Assembly (NCBI GenBank): GCA_039707465.1
Contig: CM077653.1
Span: 1,309,501-1,373,500, forward strand
Direction of reading: 5' to 3'
DNA: 64,000 nucleotides
Source of the DNA: Rhabdophis nuchalis
Taxonomy: Eukaryota > Chordata > Lepidosauria > Squamata > Natricidae
How positions within the stretch are numbered: position 1 is the stretch's first letter; the number at the start of each line of letters is the position of its first letter. Under the pieces are notes generated by a model. It was not told the origin of the DNA. It made no database searches and saw nothing but the letters and a program-made list of their open reading frames with translations. A program made the position numbers and the translations under genes. Below are positions 23,610-45,507 of the stretch, one piece after another.

Positions 23610-24254
23610 CACCCCAAAAACTCTTTGGCCAACTGCTGGTTGCTCCTCTCAACTTCTGGGTTTTATGCTATTTTTATCTTGCTTAGCTCCACCCCCTGAT
23701 TTCTCTTATGGATTGGTTTCTCAACAAAGAGCCCTGTTGAAGGCTGCAGGCTGATTTTTTTTGCCCATCGCCTGCCAACTGATTTGAAGCCAGGACCTGA
23801 GCTGTCCTCTCCTCTCTTATGCAATCAGAGGTTTTCCCCTGGAAAAGAGGCAGCAGAAGGCACCCTTCCTCTCTGGGCAAGAAAAAGAAGAGGGAAAGGA
23901 GGGGGGGGTCCTCTGGCCAGAGGTCAGGAGAGGCAAGGCAGAGACTGTCTTTGGGGCCAGGTCTTCAAAGAGACATCTAGACCTCCCTCTTCTGATCAGC
24001 CTACGGAGCAGAGTGTCTTTTAACCCACTAAGAGAAACAGCAACAGTGAGAGTGAACTCAACAAACAGGGTGCATCTGTTTGGGGACTGGAGAGAAAAAT
24101 GTTCCTGATAATTCCCCCATGTGTCTTGCCCACTCACATCCTCTTTCCTGGAAGCACGGCCCACTGATACTGCCCCCCACACCCGAGGATCCACTGAGAG
24201 GCACAACACAAGGGAAGCAGAAAACAACACACACACATAGAGGCAAGGTGTTAC

Positions 24255-24260
24255 TTTATT
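24255..24260 (-). terminator. Poly(A) signal, locus 6
   Basis: Minus strand AATAAA inside the conserved 3' UTR block GGCTCTGTGTGTAATAAAGTAAC. The same block is at 258-263, 6598-6603, 10424-10429, 14816-14821, 27789-27794, 33723-33728, 37257-37262, 43210-43215, 46621-46626, 50278-50283 and 56512-56517. Confidence 0.8.
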
Positions 24261-24410
24261 ACACACAGAGCCATTTCCTACATGCCATCTAGGAAAGGCG
24301 TGGAAAAGAGCACAGAAGCCAGGTGGTGTGTGCTTTCCCTAAGTTGTATAACGGATTCATTACAACAGTTAGGAAAAATTTTGGATTTTACACTGACAGC
24401 TGTCAAATTT

Positions 24411-26717
<2,307 letters not shown>

Positions 26718-27295
26718 CCCAGAAACTCTTTTGCCAACTGCTGGTTGCTCATTTCAAGTTCTGAGTTTTATAGTATTTTTACCCTGCTTAGCTCCACCCC
26801 CTGGTTTCTCTATCTGATGGGTTTCTCAACCAGGCGCCCTGTTGAAGGCTGCAGCATGATCGTCTTGCCCACCTCCTGCTGAAGAGAGTTTGGAAGTCAT
26901 GATCTGAGCTGACCTCTCCCTCTTACGCAATCAGAAGTTCTCCCCTGGAAAAGAGGCAGCAGAAGGCCTCCTTCCTCTCCCACCAAAGACAGCAAGGGGG
27001 AAAGGAAGGGGTGGGTCCTCTTGGCAGAGGGCAAGAGAGCCGTGGCAGAGACTAAGGGTTTTGGGGGCCAGATCCTCCACCTCCCTTCTCTGATCAACCT
27101 ATGGAGCAGAGTTTCTTTTGCGGTCCTTTGTGAGGTGGGAGTGGGTGGGTGAGGGGGAGGTGGAAGGGGACTTGGGACTCTCTCTTGAAGAAAAGTTTTT
27201 GTGTTTCCGTTTTATTCCTAACTACTGTGCTGGAGAGCAGCATTATGATTCTTCCAGGTTGTCAAGTATTCCAGCTTTTAAATTCATGTCTATTT

Positions 27296-27418
27296 CCCTC
27301 TCTCCCTCCCTCCCTCCCTCCCAAACTCTCTCTCTTTCTATCCCTTTATCTCTCCTTCTCTCTTCCTCTCTCTCTTCCTCTCCCTCCCTCCCCCTCCTTC
27401 CCTCCCTCCCTCTCTGCT
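27296..27418. repeat. Pyrimidine-rich (CCCT/CT)n tract
   Basis: Almost pure C/T for about 120 bp between loci 6 and 7; copies at 36764-36886 and 61528-61643. Long plus-strand open frames of Ser/Leu/Pro across it are artefacts. Confidence 0.85.
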
Positions 27419-27820
27419 AAACCAGAGCTCAGCTATGCACCAACCATCATTCTTCTCCTTGGCACCAAAGCAGTCACCAACCACCCGCCTCTTCTAGGCA
27501 CAAATGCTGGAAGGTAGCCTGGCCTCTGCTCAGTTCTGCCTCTTCGCCAGTTGCAGTTCCTTGTCCTGACCTGCTCCGCAACTTCCACTTCTGCAGCATC
27601 CTTAAGAAATGGGGCAGCTGCTGGCACTAGGATCCACATAGGCAGCCTCAACCGTGCCAAGGGGCATGGGACTGATCAAGGAGGAGGAGGGGATGGGTTC
27701 ATGGAACACGGCTGGAGGAGCCACTCAGAGACACAACACAAGAGAAGCAGAAACCAACACACATACAAACACAAAGGCAAGGGGCTACTTTATTGCACAC
27801 AGAGCCATTTGCTACATGCC

Positions 27821-28004
27821 AGAATATTTCTTAACATGGGATTTGTTTTACAAATGGTTAGAGAGCAAAGGTAGAAATGAGAAGTTGGAAGAATACTACT
27901 ATATATGAGTAAACATTGTTATTAGTACTGATATTATGCATAAGTAAGTTGACTCGGACTATATACTAAGCACTTAAATGTGATGAAATAAAACCGATAT
28001 AAGC
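27821..28004 (+). mobile_element. L1 3' fragment remnant, locus 7 copy
   Basis: Only the last 184 bp (AGAATATTTCTTAACATGGG to GATATAAG) remain, joined directly to TGCTACATGCC of the 3' UTR. The same truncated form is present at 37289-37472 and 43242-43425. Confidence 0.7.
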
Positions 28005-28980
28005 CAGCTGTCTAATTTTCATGGGCTACATTTCTGGGCAAGAAGGATGCACAGCTTCTTCACATCGGTTCAAACCACTTAATGGCAAAGCCAGCCTGTC
28101 TCACTGCCTTTTCTACCTCCTCCTTCTTCAAGTAGAGGAGAGAGAAATTGCGTTGGCCCATCATGTAGAAATATGCCTCAAGCGTTGTGTAAAGCAGGAG
28201 GTGCCCCCCTGGTTTCAGGAGGGAACTGACGTTCCTGAAGGCCGATCGGTAGGAGGAGATGTCCTTGCAAGCCGCATCGAAGCACAAACTGGAAACGAGA
28301 CAATCTGCGGGAGGAAGAACCAGGGGGGCCAAAGGGTTGGGTTGGGTCACATCGCATTTCAGGTACCGCTTGACGGCTCTTTGGACTTTCTCTTCCTTCT
28401 CTGGCCATTTGTCCCTGGGGAGAAAGACAGGAAGAATGTGACCTGCTTATCTCCAACTTAGGTCAACCTATGATTCTCCTTCTTTGTATAGATGGAGACA
28501 GGTCTGGGTTCCCAGGTCTGCTGTCCTTCAAGAACAGGAAAGCCCTCCTCTCTAGAAAATCTCCTTCAAGAATAAGTTCAGTTAATCCACTCCTGAGCAG
28601 AACATGGATTCCCACCACCTTCCTCCAGTTAGAACTGGGAACAGAAGAACCACACTTCTTCTTATCAGGTTAGTGTGTGAGTCCACTGGGCAATTTGCCA
28701 ATAGAAACAAGGAGGAGAACATCAAGGTGTGGAGAGTTGAATAGGCTGCAGAGTTTGTCCAATGTAAGAAGAAACAAATATATAAAAAAGATGGAAGCCG
28801 CTGGAGGGCTTTGGTTAGAGAGAGCCTGCTTAGACACAGGTCCCACCAGGAGAGAAAGCTTAGGAAGGGGAAGCCCAAAGAAGACATGGACCATTGAGGA
28901 GAGGATGACCCTGCAGGTCCTTCTGAAGCATTGCAGAAGAATTAAGTCAGAGACCTAGTCTAGAACAACTGGTTCTCCAC

Positions 28981-29684
28981 TTTTTTATTTATTTATTTTA
29001 TTTATTTTATTTTTTATTTTATTTCAATTTATATACCGCCCTTTTCACCAAAAGGGACTCAGGGCGGTGCACAGAAAGATAAAAAAGCCCACACAATATA
29101 CAAAATTTAAAAAACAATTAAATCAATAAGACTGTGCTAAAATTGAATAAATAGTTAAAAACATAAATAACGAATTAAAAGTCCCTAATCTATGTCAGGC
29201 CGGCAAGACGAAAGAAATGAGCTTTTACCATCCGACGGAAGAGACGTAGGTCGGTGATGGTATGGATATCGGGGGGGGGAGGTCGTTCCAGAGTGTCGGA
29301 CCCGCCACAGAGAAGGCTCTCCCCCTGGGGGTCGCCAGTCGGCATTGACCGGCTGACGGCACCCTGAGAAGGCCAACTCTGTGAGAGCGGACAGGTCGAA
29401 GGGAGGAATGTGGTAGGAGGCGGTCTCTCAAGTAACCAGGACCCGAGCCATGGAGCGCTTTGAAGATGGTAACTACAACCTTGAAGCGCACCCGGAAGAC
29501 CACAGGCAGCCAGTGCAGCTCGCGCAGGAGAGGTGTTACGTGGGAGTAACAAGAGACTCCCAGAATCCCCCGCGTGGCTGCATTCTGCACTAGCTGGAGC
29601 CTCCGGGTGCATCTCAGGGGGAGGCCCATGTAGAGGGCGTTGCAGTAGTCTAGGCGGGAAATAACGAGGGCTTGAGTGACCGTG
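28981..29684 (-). mobile_element. L2/CR1-type LINE 3' fragment in intron 2 of locus 7
   Basis: Minus-strand frame 29225-29713 encodes SRLDYCNALYMGLPLRC, LLRELHWLPVVFRVRF and AFSVAGPTLWNDLP, as in the LINE at 62591. The 3' end with its A-rich tail is at the left (TTTATTTATTTTATTT). About 10 bp of target (TTCCCATCTG, present at 18839-18848) was lost on insertion. Confidence 0.82.
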
Positions 29685-29995
29685 CTCAGAAGAGACAGTT
29701 GGCCTCTTGCCACTTTGCTTTGCTAGCAGAATTGGCTCAAAAGCTATTGCAGAACCAGATAGCCAAGCTTCCTGGAGGAGACTCCTCTTTGGTTCTTCAG
29801 TGTGGACTCTTCCGGTCTGCACAATTGTTCTCCTGTTAAGATCCTGATTGCAAAATCTCTCCTCCTCCATTTTCATACATGGAGGGATTAGGCAAATTTG
29901 AAAGAAATGGATCTGGTTGCCTTCTGTACTTGAATATTAGTTAATCTTAGTCTTAAAGACTTTGAAAGGAAAAGGATTCATTCTTCCTCTACTTA

Positions 29996-30214
<219 letters not shown>

Positions 30215-30785
30215 TCAAGCCAAATGCAGAGTTATTGAAGCCCAGTCTCCTTTGGGTCCTTCCTATCTGCTCTTTTGGACACTGGTGCCTATTTTCCCCA
30301 CCCTCTAAGAAGCACCAGATGCACTTTGAAGAGCTTCCTGGAGGCCACCTGATCACCTGGCAACCCCTTTTCTTCTTATCATTCCCATGAACCTCTTCCC
30401 TTCCCACCTCTTCTCCCCTCTCTCAAGAAGAAATAAAAGACATGTGGGAGAGAGATTGGGGAAACTTTGCATTTCGTTTTCACATCAGACTGCAGGAAAG
30501 ATCAAGTAATGTTTGGGATCATTTTGGCCTCTGGCTTTTCTAAACTACATCATCTTTATGGTTGTTTGCACCCTGAAGAGGACCTCTAAGTGGTGCAGGT
30601 TATGACCAGAAGAATTGTGAAGATGAAAGCCTGACTTTGAGATCTGCCTCTTGGTTCCTCCTGACCATCTCAGATCAACAAGGCTCTCTCAACTTGCAGT
30701 CAACATTGGGGAAGTCAAGACTTACATATGGTGAATGCCCTGTGGGCCCCTCTCAGGAAAAAGGTTACAGAGTGACCCACTCCAA

Positions 30786-30786
<1 letters not shown>

Positions 30787-30831
<45 letters not shown>
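30787..30831. repeat. Coding microsatellite (ATC)15 in exon 1 of locus 7
   Basis: Fifteen perfect ATC units on the plus strand, read as GAT (Asp) by the gene. The same length occurs at 40255-40299. Shorter versions lie at 26610-26627, 36078-36095, 60845-60865 and 45407-45421. Confidence 0.95.
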
Positions 30832-30834
<3 letters not shown>

Positions 30835-31429
30835 GTTAACTTTATAATATGTGTCCAGATAATCTTTGGGAAGAAAATTCTCAGCATAGAAATCTCCCTC
30901 CGTGAAAGGCTCCTCCATCACCCCAGAAACTCTTTTGCCAGCTGCTAGTAGCTCCTTTCAACTTCTGAGTTTTATGGTATTTTTACCCTGCTTAGCTCCA
31001 CCCCCTGATTTCTCTATCTGATGGGTTTCTCAACCAGGCGCCCTGTTGAAGGCTGCAGCGTGATTGTCTTGCCCACCTCTTGTGGAGGAGAGATTGCATC
31101 TGAGCTGTCCTCTCCCCTCTTTAGCAATCAGTTGTTCTCCCATGGAAAATAGGCAGCAGAAGGTCTCCTTCCTCTCCCACCAAAGACAGCAAGGGGAAAG
31201 GCAAGGGTGGGTCCCCTTGCCAGAGACCAAGGGTCCTTAGGTCCAGATCTTCAGCGTCAGCTCCCTGCTCTAACCAGCCTATGGAGCAGAGTGTCTTTTG
31301 GGGCCCTTTGTGAGACAGAAGGAGGGAGGTGGAAGGGGACTTGGGACTCTCTCTTGAAGAAAAGTTGTTGTGTTTTCCTTTTCTTTCTAACTTCTATGCT
31401 GGAGAGCAGCATTAGAATTCTAACTGACT

Positions 31430-31672
31430 GTCGAGCCTTCCAGCTTTTGGATTCCTCCCCTCCCCTCTCTCCTTCCCTCCCTCCCCTCTCCCTCTCCTCT
31501 CCTCTCCTTTGCAGAGAGTAATGGAGAAAGGCAGAGAGAGAGAGAGAGTGTGAAAGACAGAGAGAGGAAGAGAGAGAGAGAGAAAGAGAGAGAGAGAAAG
31601 AAAGACACAGCGAGGGAGAGGAAGAGAGGGAGAGAGAGAGAGAACTTTTCTTTTATTCAAACCCCCCCCCCC
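31430..31672. repeat. Pyrimidine tract followed by (GA)n purine tract and poly-C
   Basis: C/T-rich 31430-31510, then GAGAGAAAG-type purine 31515-31640 and C11 at 31662-31672. Copy at 40898-41140. Related but shorter tracts at 20580-20640 and 52848-52885. Confidence 0.85.
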
Positions 31673-32220
31673 ACTTATTGCCATGCCCCCCTTTTCATCT
31701 GGGCTTCAGTTCTGCTCCTGATTCCAGCTCTCCTTTGGGGGACCCTCTCTTCCCTTCTTTTTCTGAATTCTATATTCCAAGTTGATTTCTTACAACAGCT
31801 CCCCTCCCAACGTTTGCTCTACTCAGCCTATCCCTTGTTTCCTGCTTGTTGGCTCCAAGAGAGCTGCTAATGATAGCAACTAGGGAGTAGCATCTCTGCC
31901 AGCTCCTGCTTTATTACTCTCCTGCACTTAAGTCCAGAACAGGTAGAGCAGCGTTGCTCAACTGTTGGAAGAAATGTCCTTCTGGGTTCAGTTCCAAGTG
32001 GGGAAAAAGACACAGCATTTATGGAGGTTGCTTGGAAAGAAGGTCTATTGATGGACAGGATCACATGGTTTGAGATCCTGAGCCAAGACAAGGGAAGAGA
32101 TGCTGAGAGTGCCTGGGTTTTATGCCCTCTCTGAGTGCCTGATTTTGTTCTTTGGCTGAGGCTAAAGAACAAAAGTCTTAAAGTCTTAAAGAGCAAAAGA
32201 TATGTTCTTCCTCTACCTAC

Positions 32221-33077
32221 CTGTCTCCCTCCATCTCACAGATGTATTTCACGATGGAGGTCCAGTCAAAAGCTCCTGGCTCCTTCTTCAGCCATCTCTG
32301 GACCTCCTCCCGGTTCTGGTCAGTGTAATCGGTGGCTATGATCTCTCGGAAGGACTCGCAGGCGGAGAGGAACTGGTGGATGGTTGGGCCGGTGCCAAGG
32401 TCAATCAGGATGTCTCCCTTGATGCCATCTGGAGCCCATCAAGCCAAATGCAGAGTTATTCAAGCTGAATCTGCTTTGGGTCCTTCCTATCTGCTCTTTT
32501 GCACACTGTTGCCTATCCCCCCCCCCTCTAAACTGCCTCAGGAGCAGCAAACGCCTCTTGAAGAGCTTCCTGGAGGCCACCTGATCTCCTGGCAACCCCT
32601 CTTCCTCTGATCATTCCCATGAACCTCTGCCCTTCCCACCTCTTCTCCCCTCTCTCAAGAAGAAATGAAAGGCACGTGAGAGAGATTGGGAAAACCTCTG
32701 CTTTGCATTTTGTTTTCACATCAATATGCAGAAAAGATCAAGTAATGTTTGTGACCATTTTGGCCTCTATGTCATTTTTATGGTTGTTTGCACCCTGGAA
32801 AGGACCACTCAGCAGAATTGTAAAGATGAAATGCATGACTTTGAGAGGTGCCTCCTGGCTCCTCCTGACCATCTCAGACCAACAAGGCTCCCTCACCTGG
32901 AGGTTAAAGTTGGGGAAGTCAGGACTTACCTGTGGTGAATGCCCTGTGGGCTCCTTTCAGGAAAAAGGTGACAATCTGATCATCCTCAGCAAGGTTAACT
33001 TTGTAATATGTTTCCAGATAATCTTTGGGAACAAAATTCTCGGTATAGAACTCTCCTTCTGTGAAAGGCTCCTCCAT
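32221..33077 (-). pseudogene. Locus 8: orphan exons 1 and 2, exon 3 missing
   Basis: Exon 1 at 32930-33077 and exon 2 at 32221-32428 are near-exact copies of the locus 5 exons, with intact frame and splice donors. The duplication that made this block begins at 32133, inside intron 2, so exon 3 was never copied. Downstream (to the left) the next NNMT sequence is locus 7. A transcript from this promoter could only be completed by splicing into locus 7 exon 2 or 3, or would end in the spacer. The promoter block is present (TATA-like complement at 33137-33145). A 14-bp deletion relative to locus 5 lies between the two exons, at about 32767. Confidence 0.85.
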
Positions 33078-33878
33078 CACCCCAAAAACTCTTTGGCCAA
33101 CTGCTGGTTGCTCCTCTCAACTTCTGGGTTTTATGCTATTTTTATCTTGCTTAGCTCCACCCCCTGATTTCTCTTATGGATTGGTTTCTCAACAAAGAGC
33201 CCTGTTGAAGGCTGCAGGCTGATTTTTTTTGCCCATCGCCTGCCAACTGATTTGAAGCCAGGACCTGAGCTGTCCTCTCCTCTCTTATGCAATCAGAGGT
33301 TTTCCCCTGGAAAAGAGGCAGCAGAAGGCACCCTTCCTCTCTGGGCAAGAAAAAGAAGAGGGAAAGGAGGGGGGGGTCCTCTGGCCAGAGGTCAGGAGAG
33401 GCAAGGCAGAGACTGTCTTTGGGGCCAGGTCTTCAAAGAGACATCTAGACCTCCCTCTTCTGATCAGCCTACGGAGCAGAGTGTCTTTTAACCCACTAAG
33501 AGAAACAGCAACAGTGAGAGTGAACTCAACAAACAGGGTGCATCTGTTTGGGGACTGGAGAGAAAAATGTTCCTGATAATTCCCCCATGTGTCTTGCCCA
33601 CTCACATCCTCTTTCCTGGAAGCACGGCCCACTGATACTGCCCCCCACACCCGAGGATCCACTGAGAGGCACAACACAAGGGAAGCAGAAAACAACACAC
33701 ACACATAGAGGCAAGGTGTTACTTTATTACACACAGAGCCATTTCCTACATGCCATCTAGGAAAGGCGTGGAAAAGAGCACAGAAGCCAGGTGGTGTGTG
33801 CTTTCCCTAAGTTGTATAACGGATTCATTACAACAGTTAGGAAAAATTTTGGATTTTACACTGACAGCTGTCAAATTT

Positions 33879-36185
<2,307 letters not shown>

Positions 36186-37288
36186 CCCAGAAACTCTTTT
36201 GCCAACTGCTGGTTGCTCATTTCAAGTTCTGAGTTTTATAGTATTTTTACCCTGCTTAGCTCCACCCCCTGGTTTCTCTATCTGATGGGTTTCTCAACCA
36301 GGCGCCCTGTTGAAGGCTGCAGCATGATCGTCTTGCCCACCTCCTGCTGAAGAGAGTTTGGAAGTCATGATCTGAGCTGACCTCTCCCTCTTACGCAATC
36401 AGAAGTTCTCCCCTGGAAAAGAGGCAGCAGAAGGCCTCCTTCCTCTCCCACCAAAGACAGCAAGGGGGAAAGGAAGGGGTGGGTCCTCTTGGCAGAGGGC
36501 AAGAGAGCCGTGGCAGAGACTAAGGGTTTTGGGGGCCAGATCCTCCACCTCCCTTCTCTGATCAACCTATGGAGCAGAGTTTCTTTTGCGGTCCTTTGTG
36601 AGGTGGGAGTGGGTGGGTGAGGGGGAGGTGGAAGGGGACTTGGGACTCTCTCTTGAAGAAAAGTTTTTGTGTTTCCGTTTTATTCCTAACTACTGTGCTG
36701 GAGAGCAGCATTATGATTCTTCCAGGTTGTCAAGTATTCCAGCTTTTAAATTCATGTCTATTTCCCTCTCTCCCTCCCTCCCTCCCTCCCAAACTCTCTC
36801 TCTTTCTATCCCTTTATCTCTCCTTCTCTCTTCCTCTCTCTCTTCCTCTCCCTCCCTCCCCCTCCTTCCCTCCCTCCCTCTCTGCTAAACCAGAGCTCAG
36901 CTATGCACCAACCATCATTCTTCTCCTTGGCACCAAAGCAGTCACCAACCACCCGCCTCTTCTAGGCACAAATGCTGGAAGGTAGCCTGGCCTCTGCTCA
37001 GTTCTGCCTCTTCGCCAGTTGCAGTTCCTTGTCCTGACCTGCTCCGCAACTTCCACTTCTGCAGCATCCTTAAGAAATGGGGCAGCTGCTGGCACTAGGA
37101 TCCACATAGGCAGCCTCAACCGTGCCAAGGGGCATGGGACTGATCAAGGAGGAGGAGGGGATGGGTTCATGGAACACGGCTGGAGGAGCCACTCAGAGAC
37201 ACAACACAAGAGAAGCAGAAACCAACACACATACAAACACAAAGGCAAGGGGCTACTTTATTGCACACAGAGCCATTTGCTACATGCC

Positions 37289-37472
37289 AGAATATTTCTT
37301 AACATGGGATTTGTTTTACAAATGGTTAGAGAGCAAAGGTAGAAATGAGAAGTTGGAAGAATACTACTATATATGAGTAAACATTGTTATTAGTACTGAT
37401 ATTATGCATAAGTAAGTTGACTCGGACTATATACTAAGCACTTAAATGTGATGAAATAAAACCGATATAAGC
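37289..37472 (+). mobile_element. L1 3' fragment remnant, locus 10 copy
   Basis: Duplicate of 27821-28004. Confidence 0.7.
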
Positions 37473-37527
37473 CAGCTGTCTAATTTTCATGGGCTACATT
37501 TCTGGGCAAGAAGGATGCACAGCTTCT

Positions 37528-40386
<2,859 letters not shown>

Positions 40387-41600
40387 CACCCCAGAAACTC
40401 TTTTGCCAGCTGCTAGTAGCTCCTTTCAACTTCTGAGTTTTATGGTATTTTTACCCTGCTTAGCTCCACCCCCTGATTTCTCTATCTGATGGGTTTCTCA
40501 ACCAGGCGCCCTGTTGAAGGCTGCAGCGTGATTGTCTTGCCCACCTCTTGTGGAGGAGAGATTGCATCTGAGCTGTCCTCTCCCCTCTTTAGCAATCAGT
40601 TGTTCTCCCATGGAAAATAGGCAGCAGAAGGTCTCCTTCCTCTCCCACCAAAGACAGCAAGGGGAAAGGCAAGGGTGGGTCCCCTTGCCAGAGACCAAGG
40701 GTCCTTAGGTCCAGATCTTCAGCGTCAGCTCCCTGCTCTAACCAGCCTATGGAGCAGAGTGTCTTTTGGGGCCCTTTGTGAGACAGAAGGAGGGAGGTGG
40801 AAGGGGACTTGGGACTCTCTCTTGAAGAAAAGTTGTTGTGTTTTCCTTTTCTTTCTAACTTCTATGCTGGAGAGCAGCATTAGAATTCTAACTGACTGTC
40901 GAGCCTTCCAGCTTTTGGATTCCTCCCCTCCCCTCTCTCCTTCCCTCCCTCCCCTCTCCCTCTCCTCTCCTCTCCTTTGCAGAGAGTAATGGAGAAAGGC
41001 AGAGAGAGAGAGAGAGTGTGAAAGACAGAGAGAGGAAGAGAGAGAGAGAGAAAGAGAGAGAGAGAAAGAAAGACACAGCGAGGGAGAGGAAGAGAGGGAG
41101 AGAGAGAGAGAACTTTTCTTTTATTCAAACCCCCCCCCCCACTTATTGCCATGCCCCCCTTTTCATCTGGGCTTCAGTTCTGCTCCTGATTCCAGCTCTC
41201 CTTTGGGGGACCCTCTCTTCCCTTCTTTTTCTGAATTCTATATTCCAAGTTGATTTCTTACAACAGCTCCCCTCCCAACGTTTGCTCTACTCAGCCTATC
41301 CCTTGTTTCCTGCTTGTTGGCTCCAAGAGAGCTGCTAATGATAGCAACTAGGGAGTAGCATCTCTGCCAGCTCCTGCTTTATTACTCTCCTGCACTTAAG
41401 TCCAGAACAGGTAGAGCAGCGTTGCTCAACTGTTGGAAGAAATGTCCTTCTGGGTTCAGTTCCAAGTGGGGAAAAAGACACAGCATTTATGGAGGTTGCT
41501 TGGAAAGAAGGTCTATTGATGGACAGGATCACATGGTTTGAGATCCTGAGCCAAGACAAGGGAAGAGATGCTGAGAGTGCCTGGGTTTTATGCCCTCTCT

Positions 41601-43209
41601 GGGATTTTGAATTTAATTTTGTGTTCTGATTGGTTGTCAGACTCCCATGGAGTCATGCAGGGGTAACTTTGTAGGTGGTCTGGGTCCCAGGCTTAGTTGA
41701 GCCCTACTGGGTGATGATCAGAGGTGGATTGCTCCTGGTTCGGCTGAACTGGCAGTGGTGATTTGTTCTGGGTCGCAGAACCGGCAGTGACGCCGGCTGG
41801 CCATGCCCCTGAGCTGGTTCCCTGGCCTCTTCTGCGCATGTGCAGAACAAGCTCCAGTCATTGCGTATGTGCAAGGAATGTGCGGCACATGCATGTGCAG
41901 TTCAACAAAACGGTATCAACCGGTACAGGAACACACCCCTGGTGATGATGTAATGAAGGGGCTTTGGGCAATTCCTCCTATAGTTCTGGCTGAAGGAGGT
42001 TGATTCTTGTTATGTAGAATAGACTGGCTCAGGCCTTAATGGCCCATTGACCAAGGTGGGGAAGATGAGTTTCTGCCTCCCCTTTTAGGGGAAATATTCT
42101 GCCTTTTTAATATTTCCTAAAATATTTCATGTTCCTAGGAGAGCGCTGGGCACTAACTTCCTGCACAACCCTGGTAACTTTCAGAGGAGTGGACCTCAAC
42201 TCTCAGAATTTCCCCCCTGATGTGAGAATGCAAAATCTAACATTATCTGATCAGGTCTCCTTGGAGATGCCCTCCTAATCCAGAGCTCAGCTCTGCACCA
42301 ACTCATCCTTTTTCTCCTTTGGCACCAAAGCGCTTGCCAACCGGCCACCTCTTCTAGGCACAAGTGCCAGAAGGTAGCCTGGCCACTGCCCAGTTCTGCC
42401 TCTTGGCCAGCTGCGGTTCCTTGTCTCGACCAGCTCCACAATTTCTGCTTCTGCCGATTGCAGCAACCTTAAGAAACGGGGCAGCTTCCTGGTACGAGGG
42501 AGCATAGGTACCCCTCTGTCAGCGTCACAGTTGCCAAGAAGGGACAATGGCAGTCCCAGAATGGGCTGGGCTGAGTACAGCACAAACAGCATCATGCGGA
42601 AAGTTTGGGAGGCTGTAACACAGCATACCACTGCATCTCCTGCTCCTGTGGAGCACATTCTACGTTCTGCCCTCCAGATCCACCTCCACCTCCATCCCCA
42701 TCAATGGCCCCAAAAGTCCCATGGGAAAGGATGGGAATTGTTGTGTAACCATCTGGAGAGACAGGAGGAGCTGCTTCTCCTGAGCTTTTCATTGGAAGAG
42801 CCCCTCCTGTGGAAGGCCTTCCTCTGAAGGCAGCTGCCTCTTGATTCATTCCAGCCGCTGGACTCGTGGAAAGGAATCCAATCAAGGGACCTCAGATGTG
42901 TCTGCCTTTTGGCCGGCCAGTAATCCTCCCAAACCATGGAGGAGGGGATCTAAGTTAACCCGCAAGGAGAAGCCAGCCAAAGGGAGACTGGGCTGAACAA
43001 AATGGGATATTTGGGGACTGCAGAGAAATATGTTCCTGATTATTCCCCCAAGCGTCTTGCCCATTCTGTCCTCAGCTCCCCTCCTCTTTCCTGGGAGCCT
43101 GGCCCACGGATGCTGCCCCCCCTCCATGCCCCCCAGAGGAGCCAGTGAGAGACACAACACAAGGGAAGCAGAAACCAACACACATACAAACACAAAGGCA
43201 AGGGGCTAC
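41601..43209. other. Spacer between loci 10 and 11
   Basis: No gene. One hAT element, then sequence shared with 61930-62590 and 63850-64000 (CAGCTGCGGTTCCTTGTC, GGAATCCAATCAAGG), ending in the locus 11 3' flank. Confidence 0.65.
41719..41941. mobile_element. hAT-type non-autonomous DNA element (223 bp)
   Basis: Starts CAGAGGTGGATTGCTCCTGG and ends CACACCCCTG, with a perfect 8-bp target-site duplication GTGATGAT (41711-41718, 41942-41949). Confidence 0.85.
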
Positions 43210-43241
43210 TTTATTGCACACAGAGACATTTGCTACATGCC

Positions 43242-43425
43242 AGAATATTTCTTAACATGGGATTTGTTTTACAAATGGTTAGAGAGCAAAGGTAGAAATG
43301 AGAAGTTGGAAGAATACTACTATATATGAGTAAACATTGTTATTAGTACTGATATTATGCATAGGTAAGTTGACTCAGACTGTATACTAATCACTTAAAT
43401 GTGATAAAATAAAACTGATATAAGC
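43242..43425 (+). mobile_element. L1 3' fragment remnant, locus 11 copy
   Basis: Shares the deletion junction of the locus 7 and 10 copies, so loci 7, 10 and 11 have a common 3' flank ancestor. Confidence 0.7.
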
Positions 43426-43439
43426 CAGCTGTCTAATTT

Positions 43440-45507
<2,068 letters not shown>

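Noticed and set aside
27118..27517. Ser/Leu/Pro-rich plus-strand frames
   Set aside because: Produced by the (CCCT)n low-complexity tract.
29190..29876. 228-codon minus-strand frame, repeated at 38658-39344
   Set aside because: It joins a LINE fragment read in a wrong frame to intron sequence. The real LINE frame is the overlapping one with LDYCNALYMGLPL.
31412..31684. Minus- and plus-strand frames rich in Leu/Ser or Arg/Glu
   Set aside because: Products of the (GA)n and (CT)n tracts; no start context or homology.
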